From: Lentisphaerae bacterium WC36
Lineage (GTDB): Bacteria; Verrucomicrobiota; Lentisphaeria; Victivallales; SZUA-371
Assembly: GCA_020683205.1 (NCBI GenBank)
Contig: CP085689.1
Span: 3,404,230-3,468,229, forward strand
Direction of reading: 5' to 3'
DNA length: 64,000 nt
The notes under the pieces: generated by a model
The model's database searches: none
The model's input: only the letters and a program-made list of their open reading frames with translations
What the model was told of the DNA's origin: nothing
Shown here: in pieces, positions 1 through 9,179 of the stretch
How the letters are laid out: each line of letters opens with the position of its first letter
How positions within the stretch are numbered: position 1 is the first letter of the stretch
Made by a program: the position numbers and the translations under genes

Positions 1-836
1 GTGCTGGAGACCAAGGTATGATGTTTGGTTTTGCATCGAATGAAACTAAAGAGTTAATGCCTGCTCCAGTTTTATTTTCACATAAAATTGTTCAACGCTT
101 AGCTGAATTACGTAAAGGACCAGATGCTGAGAAATATAGTTATTTACGTCCTGACTCAAAAAGTCAAGTTTCAGTACGTTACAAAAACGGTAAACCAGTT
201 GCGGTTGAAACAATTGTAGTTTCACATCAGCATACTGATGATATGGATATTAAAGATCTAGAAGTATTAGTAAAAGAAGTTTCTGAAGAAGTAATTCCTG
301 CTGAATTCATGAATGAAAACGTTGTTTATCACGTTAACCCAACAGGTAAATTTGTAATTGGTGGACCTCATGGAGACACTGGTTTAACAGGTCGTAAAAT
401 TATTGTTGACACATATGGTGGCGTTGGTTCACATGGTGGTGGTGCTTTCTCTGGTAAGGACTGCACAAAAGTTGACCGTAGTGCAGCATATATGAGTCGC
501 TACGTTGCAAAAAATATTGTGGCGGCTGAGTTGGCAGAAAAATGTGAAATTCAAGTAGCATATGCAATTGGTTACCCAGAGCCTTTAAGTGTAAATGTTG
601 ACACATACGGCACAGGTAAAATTGATGACGATGCAAAATTAGAAGCAGTTGTTCGTGAAGTATTTGACTTAACACCATACGGCATTGTAACAACTTTAGA
701 TTTACGTCACCCTGCGAAAAATGGATGGAGTTATCAGGATACAGCGGCTTATGGTCACTTTGGTCGTGGCCAATTCCCGTGGGAAAAAACTGATAAAGTT
801 GAAGTTTTACAAACAGCGGCGGCAAAATATCTTTAA
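1..836 (+). CDS. metK: S-adenosylmethionine synthetase, 5' end missing
   Basis: Makes S-adenosylmethionine from methionine and ATP in the cytoplasm. The reading frame is open to the left edge: the codons before the first ATG (position 18) read GDQG, so this is a 3' fragment of about 278 residues, against about 390 for the whole enzyme. Visible family motifs are GDQGMMFGF (ATP/metal site), [13 protein letters not shown], and GGGAFSGKD followed by KVDRSAAY. A hairpin terminator follows, and the next genes (adenosine kinase, ahcY) complete the SAM cycle. Identity is secure; only the start is unknown. Confidence 0.97.
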   Translation, partial: AGDQGMMFGFASNETKELMPAPVLFSHKIVQRLAELRKGPDAEKYSYLRPDSKSQVSVRYKNGKPVAVETIVVSHQHTDDMDIKDLEVLVKEVSEEVIPAEFMNENVVYHVNPTGKFVIGGPHGDTGLTGRKIIVDTYGGVGSHGGGAFSGKDCTKVDRSAAYMSRYVAKNIVAAELAEKCEIQVAYAIGYPEPLSVNVDTYGTGKIDDDAKLEAVVREVFDLTPYGIVTTLDLRHPAKNGWSYQDTAAYGHFGRGQFPWEKTDKVEVLQTAAAKYL

Positions 837-854
837 GATCATTTGAGTAGTAAT

Positions 855-895
855 TTAGCAGTATTGTCTTCAAAGGATAGTACTGCTAATTTTTA
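855..895 (+). terminator. Terminator after metK
   Basis: Stem TTAGCAGTA / TACTGCTAA (855-863 with 881-889), loop of 17 nt, then a T-rich tract. It lies between the metK stop and the next gene. Confidence 0.65.
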
Positions 896-918
896 TAACA
901 TTATACAAAAGTTTTGAT

Positions 919-1923
919 ATGACATTAGAAAAAAAATATAAAATTATAGGCTTTGGTTCGCCAATCGTTGATTACTTGGCATATGTTTCGGAAGATTTTG
1001 TTGCCAGTCTTAATGGAGATAAGGGTGGCATGGTGCTAGTTGATAATGACGAACAAACTAAGTTGATTGATTCAATTGATGGCGAAATTGCTAAAGTTCC
1101 AGGCGGATCGGCTGCTAATACATTATTTGCATTGGCAAAATTAGGCGTAAATAGTGGGTTTTTAGGTCAAATTGGTGGTGATGAAACAGGTGAGTTTTAT
1201 AAAAATTGTTTCGCAGAGCTTGGTGGTGATACTAAAGGTTTTTTTACCGATGAGGATAATGCGACAGGTCGTTGTTTGAGTTTAGTTACTCCTGATAGTG
1301 AACGCACTATGCGTACATGTTTAGGCGCTGCCGCAACATTAGATGCTAATAAGGTTACTGCTGATTTGTTTGAAGATATTACTCATGTTCATATTGAAGG
1401 GTACATGGCATTTTGTGAAGGACTATTTTTAAAAGTTATTGAATTGGCAAAAGCTGCAAATTGCATTATTAGTTTGGACTTAGCATCGTTTGAAGTAGTT
1501 AATATTAAACGTGATTTGTTAGATAAAGTTTTAGCTGAATCCGTAGATATTGTCTTCTCTAATGAAGATGAGGCGGCAGCATTTTGTGGTACTGAAAATA
1601 GTGATGAACAAATTGTTAAATTAAGCGAAAATTGCGAAATTGCTGTTTTGAAACTAGGTAAAGACGGAGCAATGCTTAAAAAGCAAGGCGAAGATGTTGT
1701 TAAGGTTGGAGCAAATGTTGTTAAGGCTGTTGATACAACGGGTGCTGGTGATTTTTGGCAGTGTGGGTTTTTCTATGGCTTATTAAATGGTTTTAATTTA
1801 GAAAAGTGTGGCAAATTTGGATCAGTAATGGGATCTGAAGTTGTGCAAGTTATGGGCGTTGACCTAAGCGAAAAACGCTGGAATGCTGTTGACGAACAAT
1901 TTAAAGCAATTATTGCTGAATAA
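919..1923 (+). CDS. PfkB-family adenosine kinase-like sugar kinase
   Basis: Ribokinase/PfkB-fold kinase of 334 residues. Near the N-terminus is the substrate glycine motif GGSAANTLFALAKLG; near the C-terminus is the catalytic signature DTTGAGDFWQCGFF, whose Asp is the family's general base. Lying between metK and ahcY, it most likely phosphorylates the adenosine released when S-adenosylhomocysteine is cleaved, pulling that reaction forward. The family also includes ribokinase and fructokinase, so substrate choice rests on the neighbours. Length is normal and no defect is visible. Confidence 0.85.
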   Translation: MTLEKKYKIIGFGSPIVDYLAYVSEDFVASLNGDKGGMVLVDNDEQTKLIDSIDGEIAKVPGGSAANTLFALAKLGVNSGFLGQIGGDETGEFYKNCFAELGGDTKGFFTDEDNATGRCLSLVTPDSERTMRTCLGAAATLDANKVTADLFEDITHVHIEGYMAFCEGLFLKVIELAKAANCIISLDLASFEVVNIKRDLLDKVLAESVDIVFSNEDEAAAFCGTENSDEQIVKLSENCEIAVLKLGKDGAMLKKQGEDVVKVGANVVKAVDTTGAGDFWQCGFFYGLLNGFNLEKCGKFGSVMGSEVVQVMGVDLSEKRWNAVDEQFKAIIAE

Positions 1924-2070
1924 TTATTGGAATTATAATAAAGAATGAAATTTAATTATATTATTGTTCTTGAAGGAAAAATGCTTGAAAAAGCTGGTGG
2001 ATTTTAAACATTGTTTTTTTTGAGTGAATTAACAATTAATATATTAAATTAAATCATAAGGATAAATAAA

Positions 2071-3468
2071 ATGAATGATTATAAAGTAGCAGATATGAGT
2101 TTGGCTGATTTTGGTCGTAAAGAGATTCAAATCGCTGAACATGAAATGCCAGGATTAATGGCAACTCGTGAAAAATATGGTAAAGAAAAACCTTTAGCAG
2201 GTAAACGTATTATGGGTAGTTTACATATGACTATTCAGACTGCGGTTTTAATTGAAACTTTAGTTGAATTAGGAGCGGATGTGCGTTGGTGTTCATGCAA
2301 CATTTTCTCGACTCAAGATCACGCGGCGGCGGCAATTGCAGACGCTGGCGTACCTGTTTTCGCATGGAAAGGTGAAACTTTAGCAGAGTACTGGTGGTGT
2401 ACAAAACAAGCATTAACATTCCCTGATAACAAAGGTCCACACTTAATCGTTGACGATGGTGGCGATGCTACATTAATGATTCACCGTGGTGCAGACGCAG
2501 AAAAAGATGCGTCAGTTTTAGATAAAGAAGCACATGGGGAAGATGAAATTGAATTAAACAAAATTTTAAAAGATATTTTAGCAGAAAACAACCAATTCTG
2601 GGCTAATACAGTTAAAGAGTGGGAAGGTGTTTCAGAAGAAACAACTACTGGTGTTCACCGTTTATACCAAATGATGGAAGCTGGTGAATTATTAGTTCCT
2701 GCAATTAATGTAAATGACTCAGTAACAAAGTCTAAGTTTGATAACTTATATGGTTGTCGTGAATCCTTAGCAGATGGTATTAAGCGTGCAACAGACGTAA
2801 TGATTGCTGGTAAAGTTGCTGTTGTTTGTGGATATGGTGATGTTGGTAAAGGTTGTGCTCAATCCATGCGTGGATTCGGAGCTCGTGTTATTGTAACTGA
2901 AATTGATCCAATTTGTGCCTTGCAAGCGGCGATGGAAGGTTTTGAAGTAAAACCTGTTGAAGATACTTTAGGTGAGGGTGATGTTTATGTTACAACTACT
3001 GGTAACTTCAATGTTATCACTCTTGAACACATGATGAATATGAAAGATCAGGCGATAGTTTGTAATATTGGTCACTTTGATAATGAGATTCAAGTTGGTG
3101 CTTTAGATGCTCGTGAAGATGTTCAAAAAATTAATATTAAACCTCAAGTTGATAAATACGTTATGCCTAACGGGAATGAAATGTATATGTTAGCTGAAGG
3201 TCGTTTAGTTAACTTAGGTTGTGCGACTGGTCATCCAAGTTTTGTAATGAGTAACTCATTCACAAACCAAGTTTTAGCTCAAATTGATTTAGCCCAAAAT
3301 AAAAAGGCTCCAGGCGTTTATTTATTAAGTAAAGAGTTAGATGAAGAAGTTGCTCGTTTACACTTAGATAAAATTGGCGTCAAGCTAACAAAATTAACTC
3401 AAGAGCAAGCTGATTATATTGGCGTTAATGTTGATGGTCCTTACAAGCCAGAGCATTACCGTTACTAG
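2071..3468 (+). CDS. ahcY: Adenosylhomocysteinase
   Basis: Hydrolyses S-adenosylhomocysteine to homocysteine and adenosine, using bound NAD. The 465 residues show the NAD-binding motif [18 protein letters not shown], the following [15 protein letters not shown], the HFDNEI motif, and the typical C-terminus [10 protein letters not shown], which closes over the cofactor. The start is supported by AAGGA 8 nt upstream of the ATG. It forms a methyl cycle with metK and the kinase upstream. The last part of this gene and its terminator are repeated at 3782-3945. Confidence 0.97.
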   Translation: MNDYKVADMSLADFGRKEIQIAEHEMPGLMATREKYGKEKPLAGKRIMGSLHMTIQTAVLIETLVELGADVRWCSCNIFSTQDHAAAAIADAGVPVFAWKGETLAEYWWCTKQALTFPDNKGPHLIVDDGGDATLMIHRGADAEKDASVLDKEAHGEDEIELNKILKDILAENNQFWANTVKEWEGVSEETTTGVHRLYQMMEAGELLVPAINVNDSVTKSKFDNLYGCRESLADGIKRATDVMIAGKVAVVCGYGDVGKGCAQSMRGFGARVIVTEIDPICALQAAMEGFEVKPVEDTLGEGDVYVTTTGNFNVITLEHMMNMKDQAIVCNIGHFDNEIQVGALDAREDVQKINIKPQVDKYVMPNGNEMYMLAEGRLVNLGCATGHPSFVMSNSFTNQVLAQIDLAQNKKAPGVYLLSKELDEEVARLHLDKIGVKLTKLTQEQADYIGVNVDGPYKPEHYRY

Positions 3469-3498
3469 AATTAACTAATACTAAAAGTTAAGATGAAA

Positions 3499-3527
3499 AG
3501 CCGTGGAAATAGTTTCACGGCTTTTTT
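3499..3527 (+). terminator. ahcY terminator
   Basis: Stem AGCCGTG / CACGGCT (3499-3505 with 3516-3522), extended by GAAA/TTTC with a bulge, followed by TTTTTT. A near copy follows at 3917. Confidence 0.85.
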
Positions 3528-3529
3528 AT

Positions 3530-3574
3530 TGCAACGTTTCGCCGTTGCATCACGTCTCCGTACGACGGAGACGT
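3530..3574. repeat. Two adjacent perfect inverted repeats
   Basis: TGCAACG-6 nt-CGTTGCA (3530-3549) is followed 2 nt later by ACGTCTCCGT-ACG-ACGGAGACGT (3552-3574). Both are perfect and much richer in GC than their surroundings. There is no T tract, so they are not ordinary terminators. They lie between the two copies of the ahcY tail. Confidence 0.7.
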
Positions 3575-3781
3575 TTGTACTGAGTTGGTAGTGATTTTGT
3601 GATAGAGTGAGTTTAGTTTGATATATTTTGTTATGAAAACTGGTTTAAAATTTTAGATGTTGATTTTCACAACGATAGCACACTAGCAAAGCACCGTTTT
3701 TAGCTTAAATTAGAACATTAATGCGTTATTGTATAACAGTGCAGTAAGCATCGCGAAACGTATGAGAGTGAACAATTTTTC

Positions 3782-3900
3782 ATTAGAAAAATTGGCGTTA
3801 AGCTAACAAAATTAACTCGAGAACAAGCTGATTATATTGGCGTTAATGTTGATGATCCTTACAAGCCAGAGCATTACCGCTACGATAATTAACTAATACT
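3782..3900 (+). pseudogene. Duplicated 3' tail of ahcY
   Basis: Repeats the last ~31 codons of ahcY in frame (KIGVKLTKL through PYKPEHYRY), then runs on as DN and a stop. Differences from the real gene include synonymous changes (GTC/GTT, GAG/GAA, CGT/CGC) as well as Q to R and G to D. This suggests that the copy came from a diverged allele and is not simply a fresh duplication. There is no start codon. The matching terminator is also copied. Confidence 0.85.
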
Positions 3901-3916
3901 AAAAGTTAATTTAAAA

Positions 3917-3945
3917 AGCCGTGAAATAATTTCCACGGCTTTTTT
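3917..3945 (+). terminator. Copied ahcY terminator
   Basis: Stem AGCCGTG / CACGGCT again, followed by TTTTTT. The bulged extra base is on the opposite arm from the first copy. Confidence 0.75.
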
Positions 3946-3982
3946 GTGTAGTTTAGAATTCAATTTCCTAATTCTGCTGAAA

Positions 3983-4567
3983 TCATCTTTGCTGGAAAAT
4001 TATTTTTTTATGAATTTTAATCTTTTGTTGAAAATTTTTGGTATTATTAAAAAACAAAGGTTGAATAACAAATAACATAAACAAAGTATAAAAAATAAGA
4101 ATTGTGAATATTAATGCAAATGCATTTTTATTTTTAATCTTTTCTTTATAATATTTTGAAATATTTTTACGGTAAATAAAATAAGTTGTGCCGATCAACA
4201 CTATTGGAGTCATGACAACAAAAAGTTGAGTCATTGCATTTCCATTATTTAAGGCAAATAAAACCCTTCCAAAATTTAAATAACTTAGGACTGTAATGAT
4301 TAGAAAAAATACAACAATAACCCTCAATGTTACTAACCAGCCATAACTTTTTCGTAATAATCCACGCCCAATTAAAATGAAAAGAAGTCCTAAGTCAATA
4401 TTTATTCCTCCATTAAGCCAAATTAATATCATTTTTAGGGTACTGTTAATTCCAGAATAAATTAAGAAAATGGCAATAATATGAATTAAAACATATTCAA
4501 ATTTTGAAATGCTTAATTTTTGAGGTTGTTCTTTAACTGTTTCACCAATTAAACTTCTTTCTTCCAC
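3983..4567 (-). CDS. Membrane protein of unknown function
   Basis: 194 residues with about five hydrophobic segments (starting near residues 25, 58, 80, 115 and 150) and a lysine-rich stretch KYYKEKIKNKNA before the last. No family recognised. The start is GTG with AGGAG 8 nt upstream, so the unusual codon is credible. It lies downstream of the pyruvyl transferase-like gene on the same strand, with a gap of about 55 nt, and may be co-transcribed with it. The location is the cytoplasmic membrane; nothing in the sequence indicates a reaction. Confidence 0.7.
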   Translation of the reverse strand: MEERSLIGETVKEQPQKLSISKFEYVLIHIIAIFLIYSGINSTLKMILIWLNGGINIDLGLLFILIGRGLLRKSYGWLVTLRVIVVFFLIITVLSYLNFGRVLFALNNGNAMTQLFVVMTPIVLIGTTYFIYRKNISKYYKEKIKNKNAFALIFTILIFYTLFMLFVIQPLFFNNTKNFQQKIKIHKKIIFQQR

Positions 4568-4623
4568 CTTAAGTCTCCTATATTATAAATTTAAAATTAA
4601 CTAGAATTTAATATATAGTAGAA

Positions 4624-5574
4624 TTAATCTCTTGCAACTTTATATTTGCTAATTTGTTCGCGGATTGAATCGATATCGTAGTCGCATTTTTCATTGATTG
4701 CCGTTTTTACGCTGTATTCGAGATTTTGTAATAATAAATCTTTTAAATCTTCAATATTGATTTCTTCAGGATTCCAATCTACACGTTTTTTCTTTAAATC
4801 TTTCTCGTCATAGCATTTTAGTAAATCGCTAGCAGCACTAAAACGGTGTTTGAAATCTTTTTTGTGAGTCTTTAAGTCCAGAAATATCACTGGAATCCCC
4901 ATCGCTAAGCATGGCAAAGCACAATGCATTGCGCCTGTGATTACTAATGTTGCATTTTGACGGTATTCTTCGAGTAATTTTTCCGCTTCTCCTTCAAAAT
5001 ATTTATGATGAAGATGTGAACCATAATTTTGTGCATAATTTTTTTGACTTAAAATTCGAGCCCTTTTACGAATCTTTTTAGGAATATATTTTTGATATTT
5101 TTCACGAACATCAACAATATAAACTTGTTTATTAATAGGCTGAAGCTCACGTTTGTCTAGAGTTAGAGATAAACATCTTGAAAGGTAAGTTTTTAGCCCT
5201 AATTTTGCTAATTTATCTCGAGTGTAAGTACCTCTGCAGCCTAAGGGTGTTGATTCTTTTAGTGCCAAAATCACCTCTTTATTGTGTAAATAGTGGTCAA
5301 TTGTACGGTTAAAATGAGTGCCAACATAAACTGGAGTTAAGTTTTCACTTGGTAGCCAATCGTATTCTAAAGAGAACCAGCCCTGCATAACGCAGATTGC
5401 TTTTTCTCCTTTATAATAGCGAAGTGAGTCACGATTAAAATCAATGAAATTAAGCTTTTCATCTTTAAATGTCTTTTTTAACGCTCCTTTTAGAGCAACA
5501 CTTTGAATATAATCGCCTAAGCTAATTTTATCATTTGCTACTGGGTAAATATAGTGAAAATTTATGAAATTCAT
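4624..5574 (-). CDS. Polysaccharide pyruvyl transferase-like protein
   Basis: 316 residues. The N-terminal GDYIQSVALKGALKK, the middle RGTYTRDKLAKLGL and the C-terminal GAMHCALPCLAMGIPVIFLD follow the pattern of the polysaccharide pyruvyl transferase family, whose members decorate surface sugars with pyruvate ketals or act on related glycans. Cytoplasmic, with no signal peptide. The start is supported by AGGAG 7 nt before ATG. Family membership is fairly clear from the GAMHCALP...GIPVIFL block; the actual acceptor is unknown. Divergent from the sulfatase gene at 5864. Confidence 0.75.
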   Translation of the reverse strand: MNFINFHYIYPVANDKISLGDYIQSVALKGALKKTFKDEKLNFIDFNRDSLRYYKGEKAICVMQGWFSLEYDWLPSENLTPVYVGTHFNRTIDHYLHNKEVILALKESTPLGCRGTYTRDKLAKLGLKTYLSRCLSLTLDKRELQPINKQVYIVDVREKYQKYIPKKIRKRARILSQKNYAQNYGSHLHHKYFEGEAEKLLEEYRQNATLVITGAMHCALPCLAMGIPVIFLDLKTHKKDFKHRFSAASDLLKCYDEKDLKKKRVDWNPEEINIEDLKDLLLQNLEYSVKTAINEKCDYDIDSIREQISKYKVARD

Positions 5575-5661
5575 AAATATCTCCTAGTTTTCTAAACGCT
5601 ATTAAAATAAATACTATTAAATATATTATAAATATAATATTGCAATGACTTTAATGCAAAA

Positions 5662-5754
5662 AAAATACTACTTAAATTTAATGAATTAAAATCTAAGTAG
5701 TATTTTGGAGGTAATTTAAAATTCAGTATAAGTATAACTTAGGCTGCCCTAAGT
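5662..5754. promoter_or_regulatory. Two hairpins in a divergent intergenic region
   Basis: AAAATACTACTTA / TAAGTAGTATTTT (5662-5674 with 5694-5706) and ACTTAGG-CTGC-CCTAAGT (5737-5754) lie between the pyruvyl transferase-like gene and the sulfatase gene. They could be operators or transcript-end structures; the sequence alone does not decide. Confidence 0.35.
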
Positions 5755-5863
5755 AAAAAGTCAAATTTATTTTTATAATTATTCAAAAAAAACAATATTT
5801 GCAATTATTTTTCGTTGAATGATATTAGAGATATACTTTATAAATAAAAAATAGGAAAGAGTA

Positions 5864-7369
5864 ATGAGTAAAATTTTTAATGCTACAATAACAACGGCAT
5901 CCATGTTCTTAACTTTTAATGCAACTTCTGCCGCTTCTAATCAAGAAAAACCTAATATCTTATGGATTGAGATTGAGGATACCAGTCCTTGGATGAGTAT
6001 TTATGGAGATAATACTGTAAAAACTCCTAATATTGAAAAATTTGCAAAAAAAGGAGTAGTTTTTACTCAGATGCATGTGACAGCTCCTGTGTGCAGTGCG
6101 TGTCGTTCAGCTTTGATGGTTGGAGCAATGCAAACTACTTTTGGAGTCCATCAACACCGTTCATCATATAAAGGAACCGAAATTTATTTACCTCAAAATG
6201 TAAAAACGTTACCAGAAATATTTAAGGAAAATGGTTATAAAACAGGATGTTTTGGAAAAAAAGATTATAATTTTGCTTATAAAATGGAAGATCTTTATGA
6301 TTATAGCGAATCAAAAATGTGGAGTCCAAAACGCAATATGACTAAAATTTTTGCGAATGAACAACCATGGTTTATTCAGTTGCAATTAAAGGGAGGAAAA
6401 TATTGGAATGCTCAAAAAGTGTTAGGGAAAAATAGCGTTGATCCAAGACGCATTACAGTTCCACCTCAGTATCCTGATATTCCAGAAATTAGAAAGGATA
6501 TTGCTCAACATTATGCTGCAATAAAAATGTTGGATAAAGAATTAGGTGAAATTATTGAGCAATTGAAAGATTCAGGTACATATGACAATACGGTAATTTT
6601 CTTTTTTTCCGATCATGGCTGTTTTTTACCGCGTTCAAAACAATTTGTTTATGACGAGGGCACAAGAGTGCCAATGATGGTTTTAACTCCTGCAAAATTA
6701 AATTTAACTAAAGCTGGGACTTTTAATAAAAATTTAGCCAGCAGTATTGATATAAGTGCTTCATCTCTTCATGCCGCTGGTATTGACATTCCAAATTATT
6801 TTGAAGGGAAAAGTATTTTTGCTAAAAATTATCAGAATGAATTTGTGGTCTCTGCTCGCGATCGTTGTGATTTTACAATAGAAAATATGCGAGCGCTTAA
6901 TGACGGCAAATATCTTTATATTCGAAATTTCATGCCTGAAAAGCCATATATGCAACCTCAGTATCGTGATACAAGGCCAACGTTTAAGAAGATTCATAAA
7001 CTTGCCGCACAAGGTCATATGACCGATGTGCAGTTAAAGTTTTTTAAATTACAACCAAAGCCAGTCGAAGAGCTTTATGTTATTTCTGAAGATAAAAATC
7101 AAATTAATAATGTAGCTAATGACTCTAAATATAAGGATGTAATGAAGTTAATGCGCAAGCGTTTAGCTGATTGGCAAAGAAGCACTGATGATAAGGGCCA
7201 GTACCCTGAATCATTGCGCTCCTTAACTCCAATTTATCAATTATGGATGGCAAGAAGGCATTTTAAAATTAAGTGGAGTAAAGAGTATGCTCCATTTATA
7301 AATAAAACACCTGAAGCTCAAAAATTGCTAAATGATAAATCAATTGATTATAGAGTACGTATTCATTGA
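5864..7369 (+). CDS. Exported sulfatase with CSACR active-site motif
   Basis: 501 residues with an N-terminal signal peptide (hydrophobic to about residue 22, then TSAAS). NILWIEIEDTSPW corresponds to the metal-binding N-terminal strand, and YGDNTVKTPNIEKFAKKG is typical of the alkaline phosphatase/sulfatase fold. The modification site reads VCSACRSALMVG: C-x-A-x-R instead of the common C-x-P-S-R. This still fits the wider [CS]-x-[PA]-x-R pattern known for sulfatase-maturing enzymes, so the Cys is probably converted to formylglycine. FFFSDHGCFLP supplies the second metal/active-site block. A likely role is removing sulfate from glycans outside the cytoplasm; the substrate is unknown. Confidence 0.92.
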   Translation: MSKIFNATITTASMFLTFNATSAASNQEKPNILWIEIEDTSPWMSIYGDNTVKTPNIEKFAKKGVVFTQMHVTAPVCSACRSALMVGAMQTTFGVHQHRSSYKGTEIYLPQNVKTLPEIFKENGYKTGCFGKKDYNFAYKMEDLYDYSESKMWSPKRNMTKIFANEQPWFIQLQLKGGKYWNAQKVLGKNSVDPRRITVPPQYPDIPEIRKDIAQHYAAIKMLDKELGEIIEQLKDSGTYDNTVIFFFSDHGCFLPRSKQFVYDEGTRVPMMVLTPAKLNLTKAGTFNKNLASSIDISASSLHAAGIDIPNYFEGKSIFAKNYQNEFVVSARDRCDFTIENMRALNDGKYLYIRNFMPEKPYMQPQYRDTRPTFKKIHKLAAQGHMTDVQLKFFKLQPKPVEELYVISEDKNQINNVANDSKYKDVMKLMRKRLADWQRSTDDKGQYPESLRSLTPIYQLWMARRHFKIKWSKEYAPFINKTPEAQKLLNDKSIDYRVRIH

Positions 7370-7385
7370 TTTGAATCTATTAATT

Positions 7386-7430
7386 ATTTGAACTAAGTAG
7401 TTAGTGGGAATTATTTAGTTCAAATTTTTA
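7386..7430 (+). terminator. Terminator after sulfatase
   Basis: Stem ATTTGAACTAA / TTAGTTCAAAT (7386-7396 with 7415-7425), followed by TTTT. It may serve both converging genes. Confidence 0.6.
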
Positions 7431-7432
7431 AA

Positions 7433-8431
7433 TTAACTTAGAGCTTTGTCTAGTTCACGTTCCTTTTGACGTTTCTTTTCTTTTTCGGCTTCTTCTGCAT
7501 CAGCAATCTTTTTTCCTTCCGCGAGAATAAAATCAAGGAAATTTAATGGTTTAGTTTTTTCATCAACCTCAAACTTATGATATTTAACTGCTCCTCGCAA
7601 AACTTGAAATGCTTGTTTGCGGCTTGGCTTAAGCATTGCCTCTACTTGAAAACTAAAGTCTAGCTGATAATAATTTTTGCTTAATTTTTCGGCTGATTTA
7701 GGTAAATCGTTAACCTTTGTTACTCGCAGAAAAAATGTTGAATATTTGTCTAATTTTTTTAAATCTTTAAAAAGGTTTGTAATATAATAACGTTGATTAA
7801 TTTTGTATAAATATTTTTTATCAACAATTACTAATCCATAACGTTCGACATAAAATTTATTATTGCGGTCTTTATGGATTTTTAAGCGTTTTTCCCCTTT
7901 GACTTTTATTTTAAAAAAATCATTAATTTGAGTTGCCAGCATAACATTTTTATCAAATTTAGGCATATTTTTTCCATGCATTAAATATAGTTTGCCACTG
8001 CTGTCTGTTCTAATTAAATCAACAATTTCATTGAGTTGGTATTTAGGTAATAATTTCAGATGGAGTCTTTTTGTTCCTCCAGTGTATATAAAATGTATAT
8101 ATGGAAATTTGAATTCAGTAATTGAAACCGCATCATACTGCGCTCTTCCGTGTGGGAAAACAATTTTTCTGAAATCAACTATTCGTTTTTCTTTACCAGT
8201 TCCCTGACAGTTTAAACATTTTATTAAATATTGTTGTGATTCTCCATTAAAATATCTTGTATTTGCGTGTTCTTTTTCGCCTTGACAAACACTGCAAATT
8301 TTTTCATTTCTCGTCGAATATAAAAAATAAATACCATTTTCATTGGTGATTAAAGTTGCTGATGTTATTAAGGCAAAGTTAAAAAATGATATAATTATAA
8401 CTATTGCTATTAAAATTTTATTGAAACTCAT
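7433..8431 (-). CDS. Exported protein with CxxC-x-G zinc-type motifs (paralog A)
   Basis: Unknown function. After a hydrophobic N-terminal segment come two Cys pairs, CSVCQGE and CLNCQGTGKEKRIVDF, spaced as in the zinc ribbon of DnaJ-like proteins, then a beta-rich region and a charged lysine/glutamate C-terminus. It is a paralog of the protein at 9176-10123, sharing the motif order, the FPYIHFIYTGG-type segment and the length. The start was chosen at 8431 because GGGAG sits 6 nt before this ATG; an ATG 18 nt upstream overlaps that site. It is the third gene of an operon with the SDR and paralog B. Confidence 0.7.
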   Translation of the reverse strand: MSFNKILIAIVIIISFFNFALITSATLITNENGIYFLYSTRNEKICSVCQGEKEHANTRYFNGESQQYLIKCLNCQGTGKEKRIVDFRKIVFPHGRAQYDAVSITEFKFPYIHFIYTGGTKRLHLKLLPKYQLNEIVDLIRTDSSGKLYLMHGKNMPKFDKNVMLATQINDFFKIKVKGEKRLKIHKDRNNKFYVERYGLVIVDKKYLYKINQRYYITNLFKDLKKLDKYSTFFLRVTKVNDLPKSAEKLSKNYYQLDFSFQVEAMLKPSRKQAFQVLRGAVKYHKFEVDEKTKPLNFLDFILAEGKKIADAEEAEKEKKRQKERELDKALS

Positions 8432-8468
8432 AACTACTCCCAATTTCAAAAAAAGTTATAATTTTTGT

Positions 8469-9179
8469 TTAACGGTGATTTAATCCATTATTGAGGTCAA
8501 TACAGCTACCATTTAGATATTCAGGACTTTCGCTCGCCAACCAAAAAATTGTTTGTGCAATTTCAGATGCTTTTGCGAAACGTTTGCTATAAACACTATC
8601 TTTGATCATTGCTTTACGAAATTCAGGAATGACTGCAAGCATATCAGTTTCAACAGGACCTGGAGCTACTGCATTAATAATAATATTGTCATTTTCAAAA
8701 AGGCGAGCAAATGTTTTGGTATAATTAACGACTCCAGCTTTGCTTATGCCATACCAAACGTCAGGATGACCAATTTGACCTGCCACCGATGCAACACTAA
8801 CGATACGACCAAATTTTTGCTCTTTCATTGTTTTTGATAGTTCTGTGATCATTTTTACTGGAGTATATAAATTTAATTGCATTAGCATAGCCATTTTATC
8901 TTCTGGATAATTATCATATGGCAATGAATTCATCACTCCTGCATTATTAATTAGGATATCAATTTTTGGCAAATTTTTAAGTAAGTTGTCAACTTCAATT
9001 ACATTTGCAAGGTTGCATTTTATAATTTCTAAGCAATCATTTTTTATTGAAAATTGAGAGAAATCTCGCCCAATAACAATAACTCTTTCACACTCTGTTG
9101 CTAAAAATAATTTAGTTACTTCTAAACCAATACCTTTGTTGCCTCCAGTAATTAATACTGTTTTATTTGATAATTTCAT
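8469..9179 (-). CDS. Short-chain dehydrogenase/reductase
   Basis: 236 residues, classical SDR. The nucleotide-binding TGGNKGIG is at residues 11-18, NNAGVM follows near residue 80, the catalytic Ser is in the SVASVAG region, and Y-x-x-x-K appears as YGISK. It resembles FabG-type ketoacyl reductases, but no fatty-acid genes are nearby, so the substrate is open. The ATG overlaps the stop of the upstream gene as ATGA, which indicates translational coupling in an operon bracketed by two paralogous Cys-motif proteins. Confidence 0.9.
   Translation of the reverse strand: MKLSNKTVLITGGNKGIGLEVTKLFLATECERVIVIGRDFSQFSIKNDCLEIIKCNLANVIEVDNLLKNLPKIDILINNAGVMNSLPYDNYPEDKMAMLMQLNLYTPVKMITELSKTMKEQKFGRIVSVASVAGQIGHPDVWYGISKAGVVNYTKTFARLFENDNIIINAVAPGPVETDMLAVIPEFRKAMIKDSVYSKRFAKASEIAQTIFWLASESPEYLNGSCIDLNNGLNHR

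Noticed and set aside
400-873. 157-codon minus-strand frame over metK, and similar long antisense frames over hisS, mfd, galM and hem genes
   Set aside because: Shadows of well-supported genes with no family similarity or translation signals.
1924-2070. Possible SAH or SAM riboswitch before ahcY
   Set aside because: The leader is AT-rich with no conserved helices of either class that I can recognise.
3530-3574. Terminator or tRNA fragment
   Set aside because: No T tract after either stem, and no cloverleaf or TPsiC-like sequence.
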